A stretch of DNA of 64,000 nucleotides from an uncultured Spartobacteria bacterium (GTDB taxonomy: Bacteria; Verrucomicrobiota; Verrucomicrobiia; Chthoniobacterales; JAATET01). The DNA is taken from NCBI GenBank assembly GCA_938011325.1, contig CALLUD010000006.1, positions 620,001 to 684,000 on the forward strand, read 5' to 3'. Each line of letters starts with the position of its first letter. Within the stretch, counting starts at the first letter, position 1. This document shows, piece by piece, positions 18,058 through 25,555 of this stretch. Under the pieces are notes generated by a model. It saw nothing but the letters and a program-made list of their open reading frames with translations. It did no database searches and was not told where the DNA came from. The translations under genes and the position numbers were made by a program.

Positions 18058-19517
18058 GACTTTTTCGCCGCCTCGAAGAGATCGGATTCCGGCGTCGACG
18101 GCAGCAGCCGGGCATGGTCCTTGCGCTTCTCCATGACGAATTTGTCGAACGCCGCGTCGTAGGGCAGCGGATACTGGCCGTTGAAACACGCCATGCAAAA
18201 TCCGCTGCGGTCGAGTCCTGTCGCGCGGACCATCGCATCCTCCTCGAGGTAGCCGATGCTGTCGGCTCCGAGATATTCGCGAATCTCCTCGCGCGTCATC
18301 TGGTTCGCGAGAAGCTTCTCGGGATCCGGGAAATCGATCCCGTAGCAGCAGGCGTGCTTGTGCGGCGGGCAGCTGATGCGCAGATGCACCTCCTTCGCGC
18401 CGGCTTCGCGCAGATTGACCACGCGGGCGCGAGCGGTGGTGCCCCGCACCACGGAATCATCGACCACCACAACCCGTTTCCCGCGCACCGCCTCGCCGAT
18501 GAGGTTGAGTTTCACGCGGACGTTGAAATCGCGAATGAGCTGCGTGGGCTGGATGAACGTGCGCCCGATGTAGTGGTTGCGCACAAAGGCGAGGTCGAAC
18601 GGAATGTGCAGTTCCTCGGAGAAGCCGAGCGCCGCGTAAATGCCGGAGTCGGGCACGGGAATGACGACATCGGCCTCCACCGGATGCAGGCGCGCGAGCT
18701 CGCGGCCCATGTTCACGCGCACCTCTTTCACGTTCATGTCGTTGATCGTGCTGTCGGGGCGTGCAAAGTAGACGTATTCGAAGATGCAGAACGCCTGCTT
18801 CTCGCGGCGGAACGGCCATTCGGATCGAATGCCGTGCTCGTTGATGATGACGACCTCGCCCGGCTCCACTTCGCGAATGAATTCCGCGTGAATCAAATCG
18901 AACGCGCAAGTCTCCGAGCTCAGCACATAGGCGCCGTCGACCTTCCCCAGCGCGAGCGGTCGGAATCCAAAGGGATCGCGCACGCCGATGATCTCGTGCT
19001 CGCCCATGATCACCATCGAGAAAGCGCCCTCGAGCCGGCGAAGGGCACCTAGCGGATTGTCCGAGCCATTTGGCCGGGCCAGCAGATGCAGGACAATCTC
19101 GCTGTCAACGGTGGTCTGGAAAATGGAGCCCTCGCTCTCGAGTTCGTGACGGAGCTGCGAGGAATTCACGAGGTTGCCGTTGTGTGCGACAGCGATCTGG
19201 CCTCGCGCCGTATCGACCACAAAGGGCTGGGCGTTCTTGAGGTTGCTCGAGCCGGTCGTCGAGTAACGGACATGGCCGATCGCGCGCGTGCCCTTCAGCC
19301 GCTCCAGTTCGGCCATGGAAAAGACCTGCGACACGAGGCCCATTTCCTTGTGCACGCGGAACGGCGCTCCGGATTCCATCGCGGTGGCAATGCCGGCGCT
19401 CTCCTGCCCGCGATGCTGCAAGGCAAAGAGGCCGTAATAGGTCAGCAGCGCGGCGTCGGGATGTCCAAAAACGGCAAAAACACCGCACTCGTGGGTGGGG
19501 AAGTCGGCGGAACTCAA
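18054..19517 (-). CDS. purF: Amidophosphoribosyltransferase (PRPP amidotransferase)
   Basis: 487 residues. The N-terminal glutaminase domain begins after a short propeptide, with the nucleophile Cys in HECGVFAVFG (Cys11), plus HRGQESAGIA and RYSTTG. The PRPP-binding loop is VVVVDDSVVRGTT. Four cysteines (in FCIFEYVYFARPDS, RISCPPHKH and FCMAC) fit the Bacillus-type enzyme that carries a 4Fe-4S cluster and is made as a proprotein. It commits PRPP to purine synthesis. It is coupled to purM downstream, and four bases follow the upstream secreted-protein gene. Confidence 0.97.
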   Translation of the reverse strand: MSSADFPTHECGVFAVFGHPDAALLTYYGLFALQHRGQESAGIATAMESGAPFRVHKEMGLVSQVFSMAELERLKGTRAIGHVRYSTTGSSNLKNAQPFVVDTARGQIAVAHNGNLVNSSQLRHELESEGSIFQTTVDSEIVLHLLARPNGSDNPLGALRRLEGAFSMVIMGEHEIIGVRDPFGFRPLALGKVDGAYVLSSETCAFDLIHAEFIREVEPGEVVIINEHGIRSEWPFRREKQAFCIFEYVYFARPDSTINDMNVKEVRVNMGRELARLHPVEADVVIPVPDSGIYAALGFSEELHIPFDLAFVRNHYIGRTFIQPTQLIRDFNVRVKLNLIGEAVRGKRVVVVDDSVVRGTTARARVVNLREAGAKEVHLRISCPPHKHACCYGIDFPDPEKLLANQMTREEIREYLGADSIGYLEEDAMVRATGLDRSGFCMACFNGQYPLPYDAAFDKFVMEKRKDHARLLPSTPESDLFEAAKKS

Positions 19518-19521
19518 AATG

Positions 19522-20082
19522 CTAGTTTTCCTCAGATTCGCCAGCGGCTTTCACCCGATAAACCTCGCCGCGGCCGGTCGTCCACGCCCTCTCCAGGCTC
19601 TCCATCAATTTCTCGAGCTGCTCCTTTGTCTCGAGCCGATACTCGATGGTGCCCGCGTGGGTCGTCGTGGGATATGATTTCGAAACTTTCATCCACACAG
19701 GATCGCCTGTGCTTGTGCGCGCCGCCACTTCCGTCGCGGTCGATTGCGCCCGGTCGAGCGCGCTTTGCGGAACCCCGGACGGTGTTTCCACGGCAAGCGG
19801 CTCGATGTAATAAAATCGCGGCTGAAACACGCCCGAGGTCGTGATGTTCACCTCGGTGACTCGCGCGGCATTGTCGACGATGTATTGCTGGCTGCTGATC
19901 GCCTGAATCGCGCGCAGGGCGATCATATACCTCCCGCCCGGCAGCTCCGCCTTCCACGACGGGATGCGCCCGGCGTTTTCCCCCGCCTCGCCCGAGTCCA
20001 CGCCGGTCTGGGCGGTGCCTGCAGGCGCGCCGCCCAGCACGATCGCCAGCGCGAGCGCAAACGGAAGCGAGCGGATCATCAT
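19522..20082 (-). CDS. Secreted protein of unknown function, in operon with purF-purM
   Basis: 186 residues from ATG 20082. A TTG 25 codons upstream would bury the signal peptide. Residues 1-28 (MMIRSLPFALALAIVLGG, then APAGTAQ) form a clear Sec signal with a likely cut after TAQ. The mature chain is about 155 residues, beginning with a beta-rich part (GGRYMIALRAIQAISSQQY, TEVNITTSGVFQPRFYYIEP). It ends in a helical Glu/Lys-rich tail. No family is recognised. It ends four bases before purF, so it is most likely the first gene of a purine operon, an unexpected partner for a cytosolic pathway. Confidence 0.7.
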   Translation of the reverse strand: MMIRSLPFALALAIVLGGAPAGTAQTGVDSGEAGENAGRIPSWKAELPGGRYMIALRAIQAISSQQYIVDNAARVTEVNITTSGVFQPRFYYIEPLAVETPSGVPQSALDRAQSTATEVAARTSTGDPVWMKVSKSYPTTTHAGTIEYRLETKEQLEKLMESLERAWTTGRGEVYRVKAAGESEEN

Positions 20083-20222
20083 GTAAAGGCAGCCGGAAAG
20101 TGGATTGAGCCCGCGAATATAGCCCTCGCCGGCACGCTTTCCAGCTTTCGTTGCCAAAATGCGTGCGTCATCCCTTGAAATTCCCTCTCGCCTCGAAAAA
20201 GCGGCGGCAGTAACTCTCGAAC

Positions 20223-20687
20223 ATGGTTCGCTACCGGCCCAACGTCGCGATCATTCTCCGCCGCGAAGATGGTCAGATTCTGGTCTGTGAGCGCTCCGAC
20301 TTCCCCGGAGCGTGGCAATTCCCGCAAGGCGGCGTCGCCCCCGGCGAAACGCCCACCGAAGCACTGGAACGCGAGGTTCTCGAGGAAATCTCCCTCACGC
20401 CGGACGCCTATCGCGTCGTCGAGTCGAAGGGGCCCTATCGCTACCGCTTCGACGGCGACCGCACCAAGGAAGGCTGCCACGGCCAGGAGCAGACGTATTT
20501 CCTCGCGGATTTCGTAGGCGACGAAATGGCAATCCTCGCCCAGCCCTCGGCAGCGGAGTTTCAGGCGGCGAAATGGATCCGCCCCGAGGACTTCGACCTT
20601 GACTGGGTGGCGCCAATGAAACGGGAGGTCTACCGGAACGTCTTCCGCGATTTCTTCGGGGTGAACCTCGATGAACGGAAGCGTTAG
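20223..20687 (+). CDS. rppH: Nudix hydrolase, RNA pyrophosphohydrolase-like
   Basis: 154 residues starting MVRYRPNVAIILRREDGQ, very like RppH/NudH. The Nudix box is GGVAPGETPTEALEREVLEE followed by ISL. The metal-binding REvLEE core is intact, while the usual Gly after EE is Ser. FPGAWQFPQGGV and EQTYFLADF also match RppH. The enzyme removes pyrophosphate from 5' ends of mRNA to trigger decay, or hydrolyses dinucleoside polyphosphates; which is not decided by sequence. It is divergent from the secreted-protein/purF operon. Confidence 0.85.
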   Translation: MVRYRPNVAIILRREDGQILVCERSDFPGAWQFPQGGVAPGETPTEALEREVLEEISLTPDAYRVVESKGPYRYRFDGDRTKEGCHGQEQTYFLADFVGDEMAILAQPSAAEFQAAKWIRPEDFDLDWVAPMKREVYRNVFRDFFGVNLDERKR

Positions 20688-20754
20688 TTTCTTCGATACC
20701 GATCGCAAATAAGATTGACGCCCGCCGCCATGTCTGGGATTTCCGAGCGCGTCC

Positions 20755-20844
20755 ATGTTCACACTCACGGCATTTACGGTAATGGCAAGCGCCCTGCTTG
20801 GGTGCGTCTGGTGGGTCTGCCGCAACGACGAAGACGCTTCCTAG
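20755..20844 (+). CDS. Possible 29-residue membrane micropeptide
   Basis: A short frame in the gap between the Nudix and GNAT genes reads MFTLTAFTVMASALLGCVWW, then VCRNDEDAS. It is one hydrophobic span followed by a short acidic tail, as in bacterial small membrane proteins. No good ribosome binding site precedes it. Chance is a real alternative at this length. Confidence 0.2.
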   Translation: MFTLTAFTVMASALLGCVWWVCRNDEDAS

Positions 20845-20891
20845 AAGGGGGCCGTCCGCGGTCCCGGCGGCCGCGCTTCGCATTCGATCAA

Positions 20892-21413
20892 ATGAGCAAG
20901 GAATGGCTGCAATTTCGTTGGAACCTCGACGGATCGTTCGACCCGTCGCGACCGATTTTGCCTCCATTTGTCTTTCGCGGGGCGGAGAGTGACGAGATCG
21001 ACGTCGTGATGAATGTCGTTTCCAGCGCTCTGATGATGGAGCGCGCGTGGCATGGCAGCGGCACGGAAATCCGCACCATATTCGAGCAACAGACCGAGGA
21101 GGCGTTCGCCGCGAAGCCACCCGCCTGCGTGGTCGTGCAACACGGCACTCGCATCATCGGCGCATCGATCCTCTGCATGGACCCGAATGCCGAGACGAAT
21201 CTCGTGAGCGGGCCGTGCATCCTTCACGAATATCGCAGCCGCGGCCTCGGCTCCGCGTTGCTCCACCAATCGCTGGAGCGCCTGCGCCTGGCGGGTCTCA
21301 CTTCCGCCACGGGAATCGCGCGGGTCAACTCGACGGTCGCACGCTACGTGTATCCCAAGTTTGGCGGCGTCGAGGAGCCGTTTGTTCGCCCGCCGAGCCA
21401 GCTGGCGGCCTGA
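20892..21413 (+). CDS. GNAT-family acetyltransferase
   Basis: 173 residues from ATG 20892 (MSKEWLQFRWNLDGSFDP). The frame is open further upstream (TTG 20715), but that part is Arg-rich and unlike protein. The acetyl-CoA pyrophosphate loop is visible as YRSRGLGSALLHQSLERL (Q/RxxGxG/A), after the strand CILHEY. A C-terminal ARVNSTVARYVYPKFGG resembles the alpha4/beta6 region of GNATs. The acceptor is unknown. It is convergent with jag. Confidence 0.8.
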   Translation: MSKEWLQFRWNLDGSFDPSRPILPPFVFRGAESDEIDVVMNVVSSALMMERAWHGSGTEIRTIFEQQTEEAFAAKPPACVVVQHGTRIIGASILCMDPNAETNLVSGPCILHEYRSRGLGSALLHQSLERLRLAGLTSATGIARVNSTVARYVYPKFGGVEEPFVRPPSQLAA

Positions 21414-21422
21414 GCCGTTTTT

Positions 21423-21890
21423 CTATTCCGAGCTGGGCGCGGGTTTGCGCAGCGGCTTGATCGTAATCCGCTTCAATCGCGCGTCGTCGGGCGGACTCCA
21501 CGTCGTGACGTCCGGATCGTTTTTGAACGCATTGTGCACCAGCCGCCGGTCGTAGGAATTGAGCGGCTCGGTCTGGATCGGGCGACCACTGTTGCGCACG
21601 GCGTCGGCAAGGTGCTGCACCTTTTCAATGAGCGCGTCGTCGCGCATGTCGCGATGGTGCTCGACATCCACGATGATGCGCGGCGCCTGCGGATCGAGGG
21701 TCTGCACGACGCGATTCAGCAGATACTGAATGTCGTCCAGCGTTTTCTCGTGTCGCCCGATGAGCAGGCCGGCCTCGTGCGTGTAGATCTGCAGAACGGG
21801 ATGCCCATCGCGCTCCTGCTCCTCGATCTCGAAGGCAAACCCGAGATAACCGAGCATGGCATCAAGAATCTCCTTCGGCGTTTCACTCAT
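21423..21890 (-). CDS. jag: Jag/KhpB-like RNA-binding protein (KH-R3H)
   Basis: 155 residues from ATG 21890 (MSETPKEILDAMLGYLGF). Longer upstream starts lie inside yidC. The middle has a KH-type motif (HEAGLLIGRHEKTLDDIQYL). The C-terminus has an R3H-like motif (PLNSYDRRLVHNAFKND). The N-terminal Jag_N domain of Gram-positives is absent, as in shorter homologues. It binds RNA and is normally encoded right after yidC. Here its ATG overlaps the yidC stop (ATGA). Confidence 0.9.
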   Translation of the reverse strand: MSETPKEILDAMLGYLGFAFEIEEQERDGHPVLQIYTHEAGLLIGRHEKTLDDIQYLLNRVVQTLDPQAPRIIVDVEHHRDMRDDALIEKVQHLADAVRNSGRPIQTEPLNSYDRRLVHNAFKNDPDVTTWSPPDDARLKRITIKPLRKPAPSSE

Positions 21891-23656
21891 GGCGTCGCTC
21901 GTTTCCGACGTTTCTTTCCGGGCTCCACGGCCCGCTGCACCTTCTCCAGCTTCGGCAGCGGACGGTTCCTCGTCAGATAAAGCTGAACGATAGAGAAAAG
22001 GTTTTGCGTTGTCCAATACAGCGACAGCGCCGATGCGTAGTTATAGGCGAACACCACAAAAATGACCGGCATCAGCATCATGATGCGCTGTTGCGAGGGG
22101 TCTCCCGTCTTCGGAGTGATGGCCATCTGCCAGACCATCGTGCCGGCCATCAACAGCGGCAGAACGTTGATCGGAAAGCCGAGAATGTGCGCGACGGTAT
22201 CGGGCTGCGAGAGGTCGTGGATCCAGAGAAACTCGCTGTTTCGAAGCTGGATTGCCGAACCGAGCATCGCGTAGAAGCCGAAAAAGATCGGGATCTGGAT
22301 GAGCATCGGCAGACAGCCGCTGAACGGATTGATCCCGTAGTCCTTGTAGAGCTTCATCAGCTCCTCGTTCATCTTCGTCGGGTCGTCCTTATACTTCTCG
22401 CGAAGCTCAGCCATCTTCGGCGAGAGCAACGACATGCGACGCATCGAGTTCGTCGCCTTGTTCTGGATCGGCCAGAGCGCGGTCTTGATCAAAAGCGTGA
22501 GAAGAATAATCGCCGCTGCATAGCTGCCCACCAGGCCGTAGAGCCCGTTCATGGCCCAGAGCAGGAATTTGCTCACAAAGCCGAACCAGCCGAAATTCAG
22601 GATCGCATCCTCGCCGTGACCGAGCGCCGCGAGCCGGCTCAGCTCCTTCGGACCCGCGTAGATTTCGAACTTCTGCGTGACCGTTCCACCCGGCTCGATC
22701 GTGAAGCCCGGAAGCCCGAGTGCGCCCTGGACGCCGTAGACCGGACGCGAGGACTTTGCGCCTTCCACCGGGAATCGCCGCGCCCACACGGCGGTGCCGC
22801 TCTGTCCTCCCTCGCAGGCAACCACCGTGCAGAAATACTGGCTCGCCACCGCGGCCCATTCGACATTCGACGCCGTCTCCGCATAAATCGGCCGCGCCCC
22901 GCGAATCTCGATGCCCGTGAGCGGGATCGTCCCGGCATTGAACCAGTTCACATCGATGCCGGTCATCTTGGAATCGCGCTCCCAATCGAAGCGCGTGTAG
23001 GTCGGCAGATCGTTCTGGTGCACCGGCGCCATGCTGCCCGTGCTCACGTAATAGGCAGGCCGCGAAATGGGATAGGTGGTCGGGTTCTTGAAGGTGACTT
23101 CCAGCTGCAGCGCGTAGGGCGCCTCCTTCGAGTCCGGCTTCGGCAAGATGAACCGCTTTTCGATCTGCAGGCCGTCGCCTTCCGTCTTCGTAAAGATCGC
23201 CTGCGAGTTTTCGCGGTCGATTTCCATCTGGAACCCGCCCAGCGGCGTGGCCGGGTCCGTGGCCAGCGCACCAATCGGAACCTGCGGGTTTTTGTTCAGC
23301 GTGATCGCCTCGCGATCCTCACCGAGGTGCATCAACAGGATCGCCGAGGCGATGCCACCCGCGTCGTTGTTGAACTCGAACTTCGCCGAGGCGTTCTTTC
23401 CCTCGATCGTCAGGGATTCCGTGCGCGCCAGGATGGCGGGTGCCGGGGTCGGCGCCGGCGCCGCCGGGGCGGGCGTGGCTTGAGGAGCCGCGTCCGGCGT
23501 GGCCGCCGATGTCGCGGCGACGGCCTCCTCCTGCTGTTTTCTTCGCGCCTCCTCCTGCTGCTTCAGGTAGGGCCCGTAGGTGGCGCTGTAATACCATTGC
23601 CACAGGACAATGCCCAATATCGAAAGGCCGACGGCCAACCAGGTTTTGCGATCCAT
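21887..23656 (-). CDS. yidC: Membrane protein insertase YidC
   Basis: 589 residues, the Gram-negative long form. Residues 1-25 are a signal anchor (TWLAVGLSILGIVLWQWYY). Next is an Ala/Pro-rich linker (about 40-75), then a periplasmic beta-domain to about 350. The conserved 60-kDa inner-membrane domain has five helices, with VGSYAAAIILLTLLIKTALW, NPFSGCLPMLIQIPIFFGFY and LSLYWTTQNLFSIVQLY. A basic tail GKKRRKRATP contacts ribosomes. It inserts and folds membrane proteins with or without SecYEG. It follows yidD. Confidence 0.97.
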   Translation of the reverse strand: MDRKTWLAVGLSILGIVLWQWYYSATYGPYLKQQEEARRKQQEEAVAATSAATPDAAPQATPAPAAPAPTPAPAILARTESLTIEGKNASAKFEFNNDAGGIASAILLMHLGEDREAITLNKNPQVPIGALATDPATPLGGFQMEIDRENSQAIFTKTEGDGLQIEKRFILPKPDSKEAPYALQLEVTFKNPTTYPISRPAYYVSTGSMAPVHQNDLPTYTRFDWERDSKMTGIDVNWFNAGTIPLTGIEIRGARPIYAETASNVEWAAVASQYFCTVVACEGGQSGTAVWARRFPVEGAKSSRPVYGVQGALGLPGFTIEPGGTVTQKFEIYAGPKELSRLAALGHGEDAILNFGWFGFVSKFLLWAMNGLYGLVGSYAAAIILLTLLIKTALWPIQNKATNSMRRMSLLSPKMAELREKYKDDPTKMNEELMKLYKDYGINPFSGCLPMLIQIPIFFGFYAMLGSAIQLRNSEFLWIHDLSQPDTVAHILGFPINVLPLLMAGTMVWQMAITPKTGDPSQQRIMMLMPVIFVVFAYNYASALSLYWTTQNLFSIVQLYLTRNRPLPKLEKVQRAVEPGKKRRKRATP

Positions 23657-23673
23657 TCAGTGATGAGAAAAAA

Positions 23674-23922
23674 TTATGCGACCTTCGGATGGCGATCCGG
23701 CACCGGGTCGTAGCCCATCCCTCCCCAGGGATGACAGCGGCAGATTCGCCTGAGCCCCATCCATCCGCCCTTCCAGGCGCCATACCGCTCAATCGCCTCC
23801 CGGCAATAGCACGAGCACGTCGGCGTGAAGCGGCAGGATCCACCCGGCCCCGCGATGAATTGCAACGCAGGCTTCACCGCCAGGCGGTAAAATGCGATGA
23901 GCGCGAGCAGGATGGCCTTCAT
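23674..23922 (-). CDS. yidD: Membrane protein insertion efficiency factor YidD
   Basis: 82 residues from ATG 23922 (MKAILLALIAFYRLAVKPAL). The conserved core CRFTPTCSCYCREAIERYG carries the clustered cysteines, followed by RICRCHPWGGMGYDPVP. The family assists YidC-dependent insertion at the inner membrane. The ATG overlaps the rnpA stop (ATGA). Confidence 0.95.
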   Translation of the reverse strand: MKAILLALIAFYRLAVKPALQFIAGPGGSCRFTPTCSCYCREAIERYGAWKGGWMGLRRICRCHPWGGMGYDPVPDRHPKVA

Positions 23923-24356
23923 GAGTCGGAAGTTCGCAAAATAGAGAGCCGCTCCGCGAGGCGCAACCATTCCTCGCGCAACTCGTCAAAACTCGCGTCG
24001 CCGGCTCCCGGCTTCGCCGTCACCACGATCCACGAGCCCGCCGGCAGCCGGGCGCGCATCTTTCGAAAAAGCTCGCGCACTCTTCGCCGCACGCGATTTC
24101 GCTTCACAGCCGGCCCCACCCGGCGTGAGGTCACCACGCCGAGGCGCGCCGGTGAATCATCTCCGGGAACGGCCTCCCGAAGCAGACTGAGACGCAACCA
24201 GCGTCCCTGGACCATTCGGCCGCGCGAACGCACGGCCTGAAATTCCGAGGTGCGGCGCAACCGCGCCCCCCGAGGAAACTTCTCTCGTCGCTCAGGCAGC
24301 GGTGTGGCGGGCGTAATGAACTTCCACGCCCTTGGGGAGGAGTCGCTTGCGACCAT
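23919..24356 (-). CDS. rnpA: Ribonuclease P protein component (start inside rpmH)
   Basis: 145 residues if started at ATG 24356. The signature RNR motif AVKRNRVRRRVRELFRK, plus RLGVVTSRRVG and FPRGARLRRTSEFQAVRSRG (the usual N-terminus), identify RnpA. It binds the RNase P RNA for tRNA 5' maturation. No ATG or GTG lies between the rpmH stop (24292) and the conserved LRR segment; the only candidates there are CTG or a TTG at 24260. The in-frame ATGs at 24356 and 24389 are inside rpmH in another frame. A nested start as known in Thermus is therefore likely. Confidence 0.9.
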   Translation of the reverse strand: MVASDSSPRAWKFITPATPLPERREKFPRGARLRRTSEFQAVRSRGRMVQGRWLRLSLLREAVPGDDSPARLGVVTSRRVGPAVKRNRVRRRVRELFRKMRARLPAGSWIVVTAKPGAGDASFDELREEWLRLAERLSILRTSDS

Positions 24357-24465
24357 GCGCACGACGACGATTGAGAATGGCGCGACCATTCTTGGTCTTC
24401 ATTCGCGCGCGGAATCCGAACTGCCGCTTGCGCGTGCGCTTCGAAGGTTGATAAGTGCGTTTCAT
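24292..24465 (-). CDS. rpmH: 50S ribosomal protein L34
   Basis: 57 residues read by hand from ATG 24465. The chain starts MKRTYQPSKRTRKRQFGF and continues with the conserved RARMKTKNGRAILNRRRAHGR. It is a little longer than the usual 44-46 residues because of the C-terminal extension LLPKGVEVHYARHTAA. It is a structural protein of the large ribosomal subunit. First gene of the rpmH-rnpA-yidD-yidC-jag cluster, with a recognisable sigma70-type promoter upstream. Confidence 0.97.
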   Translation of the reverse strand: MKRTYQPSKRTRKRQFGFRARMKTKNGRAILNRRRAHGRKRLLPKGVEVHYARHTAA

Positions 24466-24489
24466 AAGCCTGAACCGAAAGAGCCGGCT

Positions 24490-24518
24490 ACTATTGGGCG
24501 CCCACCGCCGCGAGTCAA
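24490..24518 (-). promoter_or_regulatory. Sigma70-type promoter candidate for rpmH
   Basis: On the minus strand TTGACT (-35, five of six consensus bases) is followed by a 17-base spacer and AATAGT (-10, four of six). Transcription would start about 15-20 bases before the rpmH ATG. Confidence 0.5.
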
Positions 24519-24624
24519 GAAACGAAATGTAGTTCGAGGACTAAAAGCCCATTGACGCGATTTTGGCACAGCAACTACAGTGCAACTTGCCTCCGGATTA
24601 TCGGTGGCGTTCCTCCCGCACCAC

Positions 24625-24738
24625 ATGAAGAAGTTCTTTGTCTTTCGCGCGTTTTCGCGTCTGGCTACCGCATACCGTCGTTTTCGCCATCGTCGCCGTG
24701 GACGCTGGCTGGCCGTAGGCGGCTCCGTCTGGCATTAA
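24625..24738 (+). CDS. Possible 37-residue Arg-rich small protein
   Basis: An ATG frame in the gap between rpmH and ymdB starts MKKFFVFRAFSRLATAYRRF and continues with an RHRRRGR stretch, about one third Lys/Arg. It runs convergent to ymdB and overlaps its stop by four bases. No ribosome binding site is evident, so this may be chance in GC-rich DNA. The rest of the gap (24519-24624) shows nothing recognisable. Confidence 0.2.
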   Translation: MKKFFVFRAFSRLATAYRRFRHRRRGRWLAVGGSVWH

Positions 24739-25526
24739 GCCACGTTTTGCAGCTCGTTCAGCCGCTCAATTGAAGTCGCACGACCTGTGGCGGGATCGAT
24801 GTCGACGATCACTCCACACAGCCGCACGGGACCTTTTGCGATCGGAAAGTTCACCGGCAGGTTGTTTTGAAAGCGCGTCACAATCGGCTCGATGTCGCGG
24901 CCGAGAATCGATTCATCCGGCCCGCACATTCCCGCGTCCGATAAAAAGGCCGTTCCGCCGGGGAAGATGCGCTCGTCGGCCGTCTGCACATGGGTGTGGG
25001 TGCCCACGACGGCCGAGACCTTGCCGTCGAGAAACCGCCCCATCGCGATCTTCTCGCTGGTGGTCTCGGCATGCATGTCCACAAATATGACCGGCGTCTC
25101 CGCGCGCAGCCGCTCGACTTCTGCGGCCGCCACGCGAAACGGATTCTCCAGAATCGGCTGCATGAACGTGCGCCCCTGCAGATTCAGCACGCCCACCTTC
25201 CCCTTCGCCGTCTCGAGCACGATGCTGCTGAAACCGGGCGCGCCCTCGGGGTAGTTCGCCGGTCGCAACACGCGCGGCTCCGTCGGCAGCCAGGGCGCGA
25301 GATCCCGCTGATCCCACACATGGTCGCCCGTGGTGAGGACCGCGATCCCGCACCGCAGCAAATCGATCGCGATCTTCGGCGTGATGCCCCGCCCGCCGGC
25401 GGCGTTCTCGCCATTGGCGATGAGAAAATCAATGCCTCGTTCTTCGCGCAGCATGGGCGCGCGTTTGACAACTGCAGTGCGGCCCGGTTCGCCGACGATA
25501 TCGCCCAGAAAAAGAATCCGAATCAT
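24735..25526 (-). CDS. ymdB: YmdB-type metallophosphoesterase (2',3'-cyclic nucleotide phosphodiesterase family)
   Basis: 263 residues from ATG 25526 (MIRILFLGDIVGEPGRTAV); upstream residues in frame are not conserved-looking. Metal-ligand motifs of the YmdB/TIGR00282 family are present: GDIVGEPGR (Asp), NGENAAGGRGIT (Asn/Glu), TTGDHVWD (Asp-His), FVDMHAETTSEK, VVGTHTHVQTAD (His pairs) and AGMCGP. Family members hydrolyse cyclic nucleotides with Fe or other metals and affect RNA turnover and biofilm formation in Bacillus. It is divergent from the amidase gene, with only 29 bases between the starts. Confidence 0.9.
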   Translation of the reverse strand: MIRILFLGDIVGEPGRTAVVKRAPMLREERGIDFLIANGENAAGGRGITPKIAIDLLRCGIAVLTTGDHVWDQRDLAPWLPTEPRVLRPANYPEGAPGFSSIVLETAKGKVGVLNLQGRTFMQPILENPFRVAAAEVERLRAETPVIFVDMHAETTSEKIAMGRFLDGKVSAVVGTHTHVQTADERIFPGGTAFLSDAGMCGPDESILGRDIEPIVTRFQNNLPVNFPIAKGPVRLCGVIVDIDPATGRATSIERLNELQNVA

Positions 25527-25555
25527 TTGTCTTTTTATCGTATCGTTGTCCGGCC

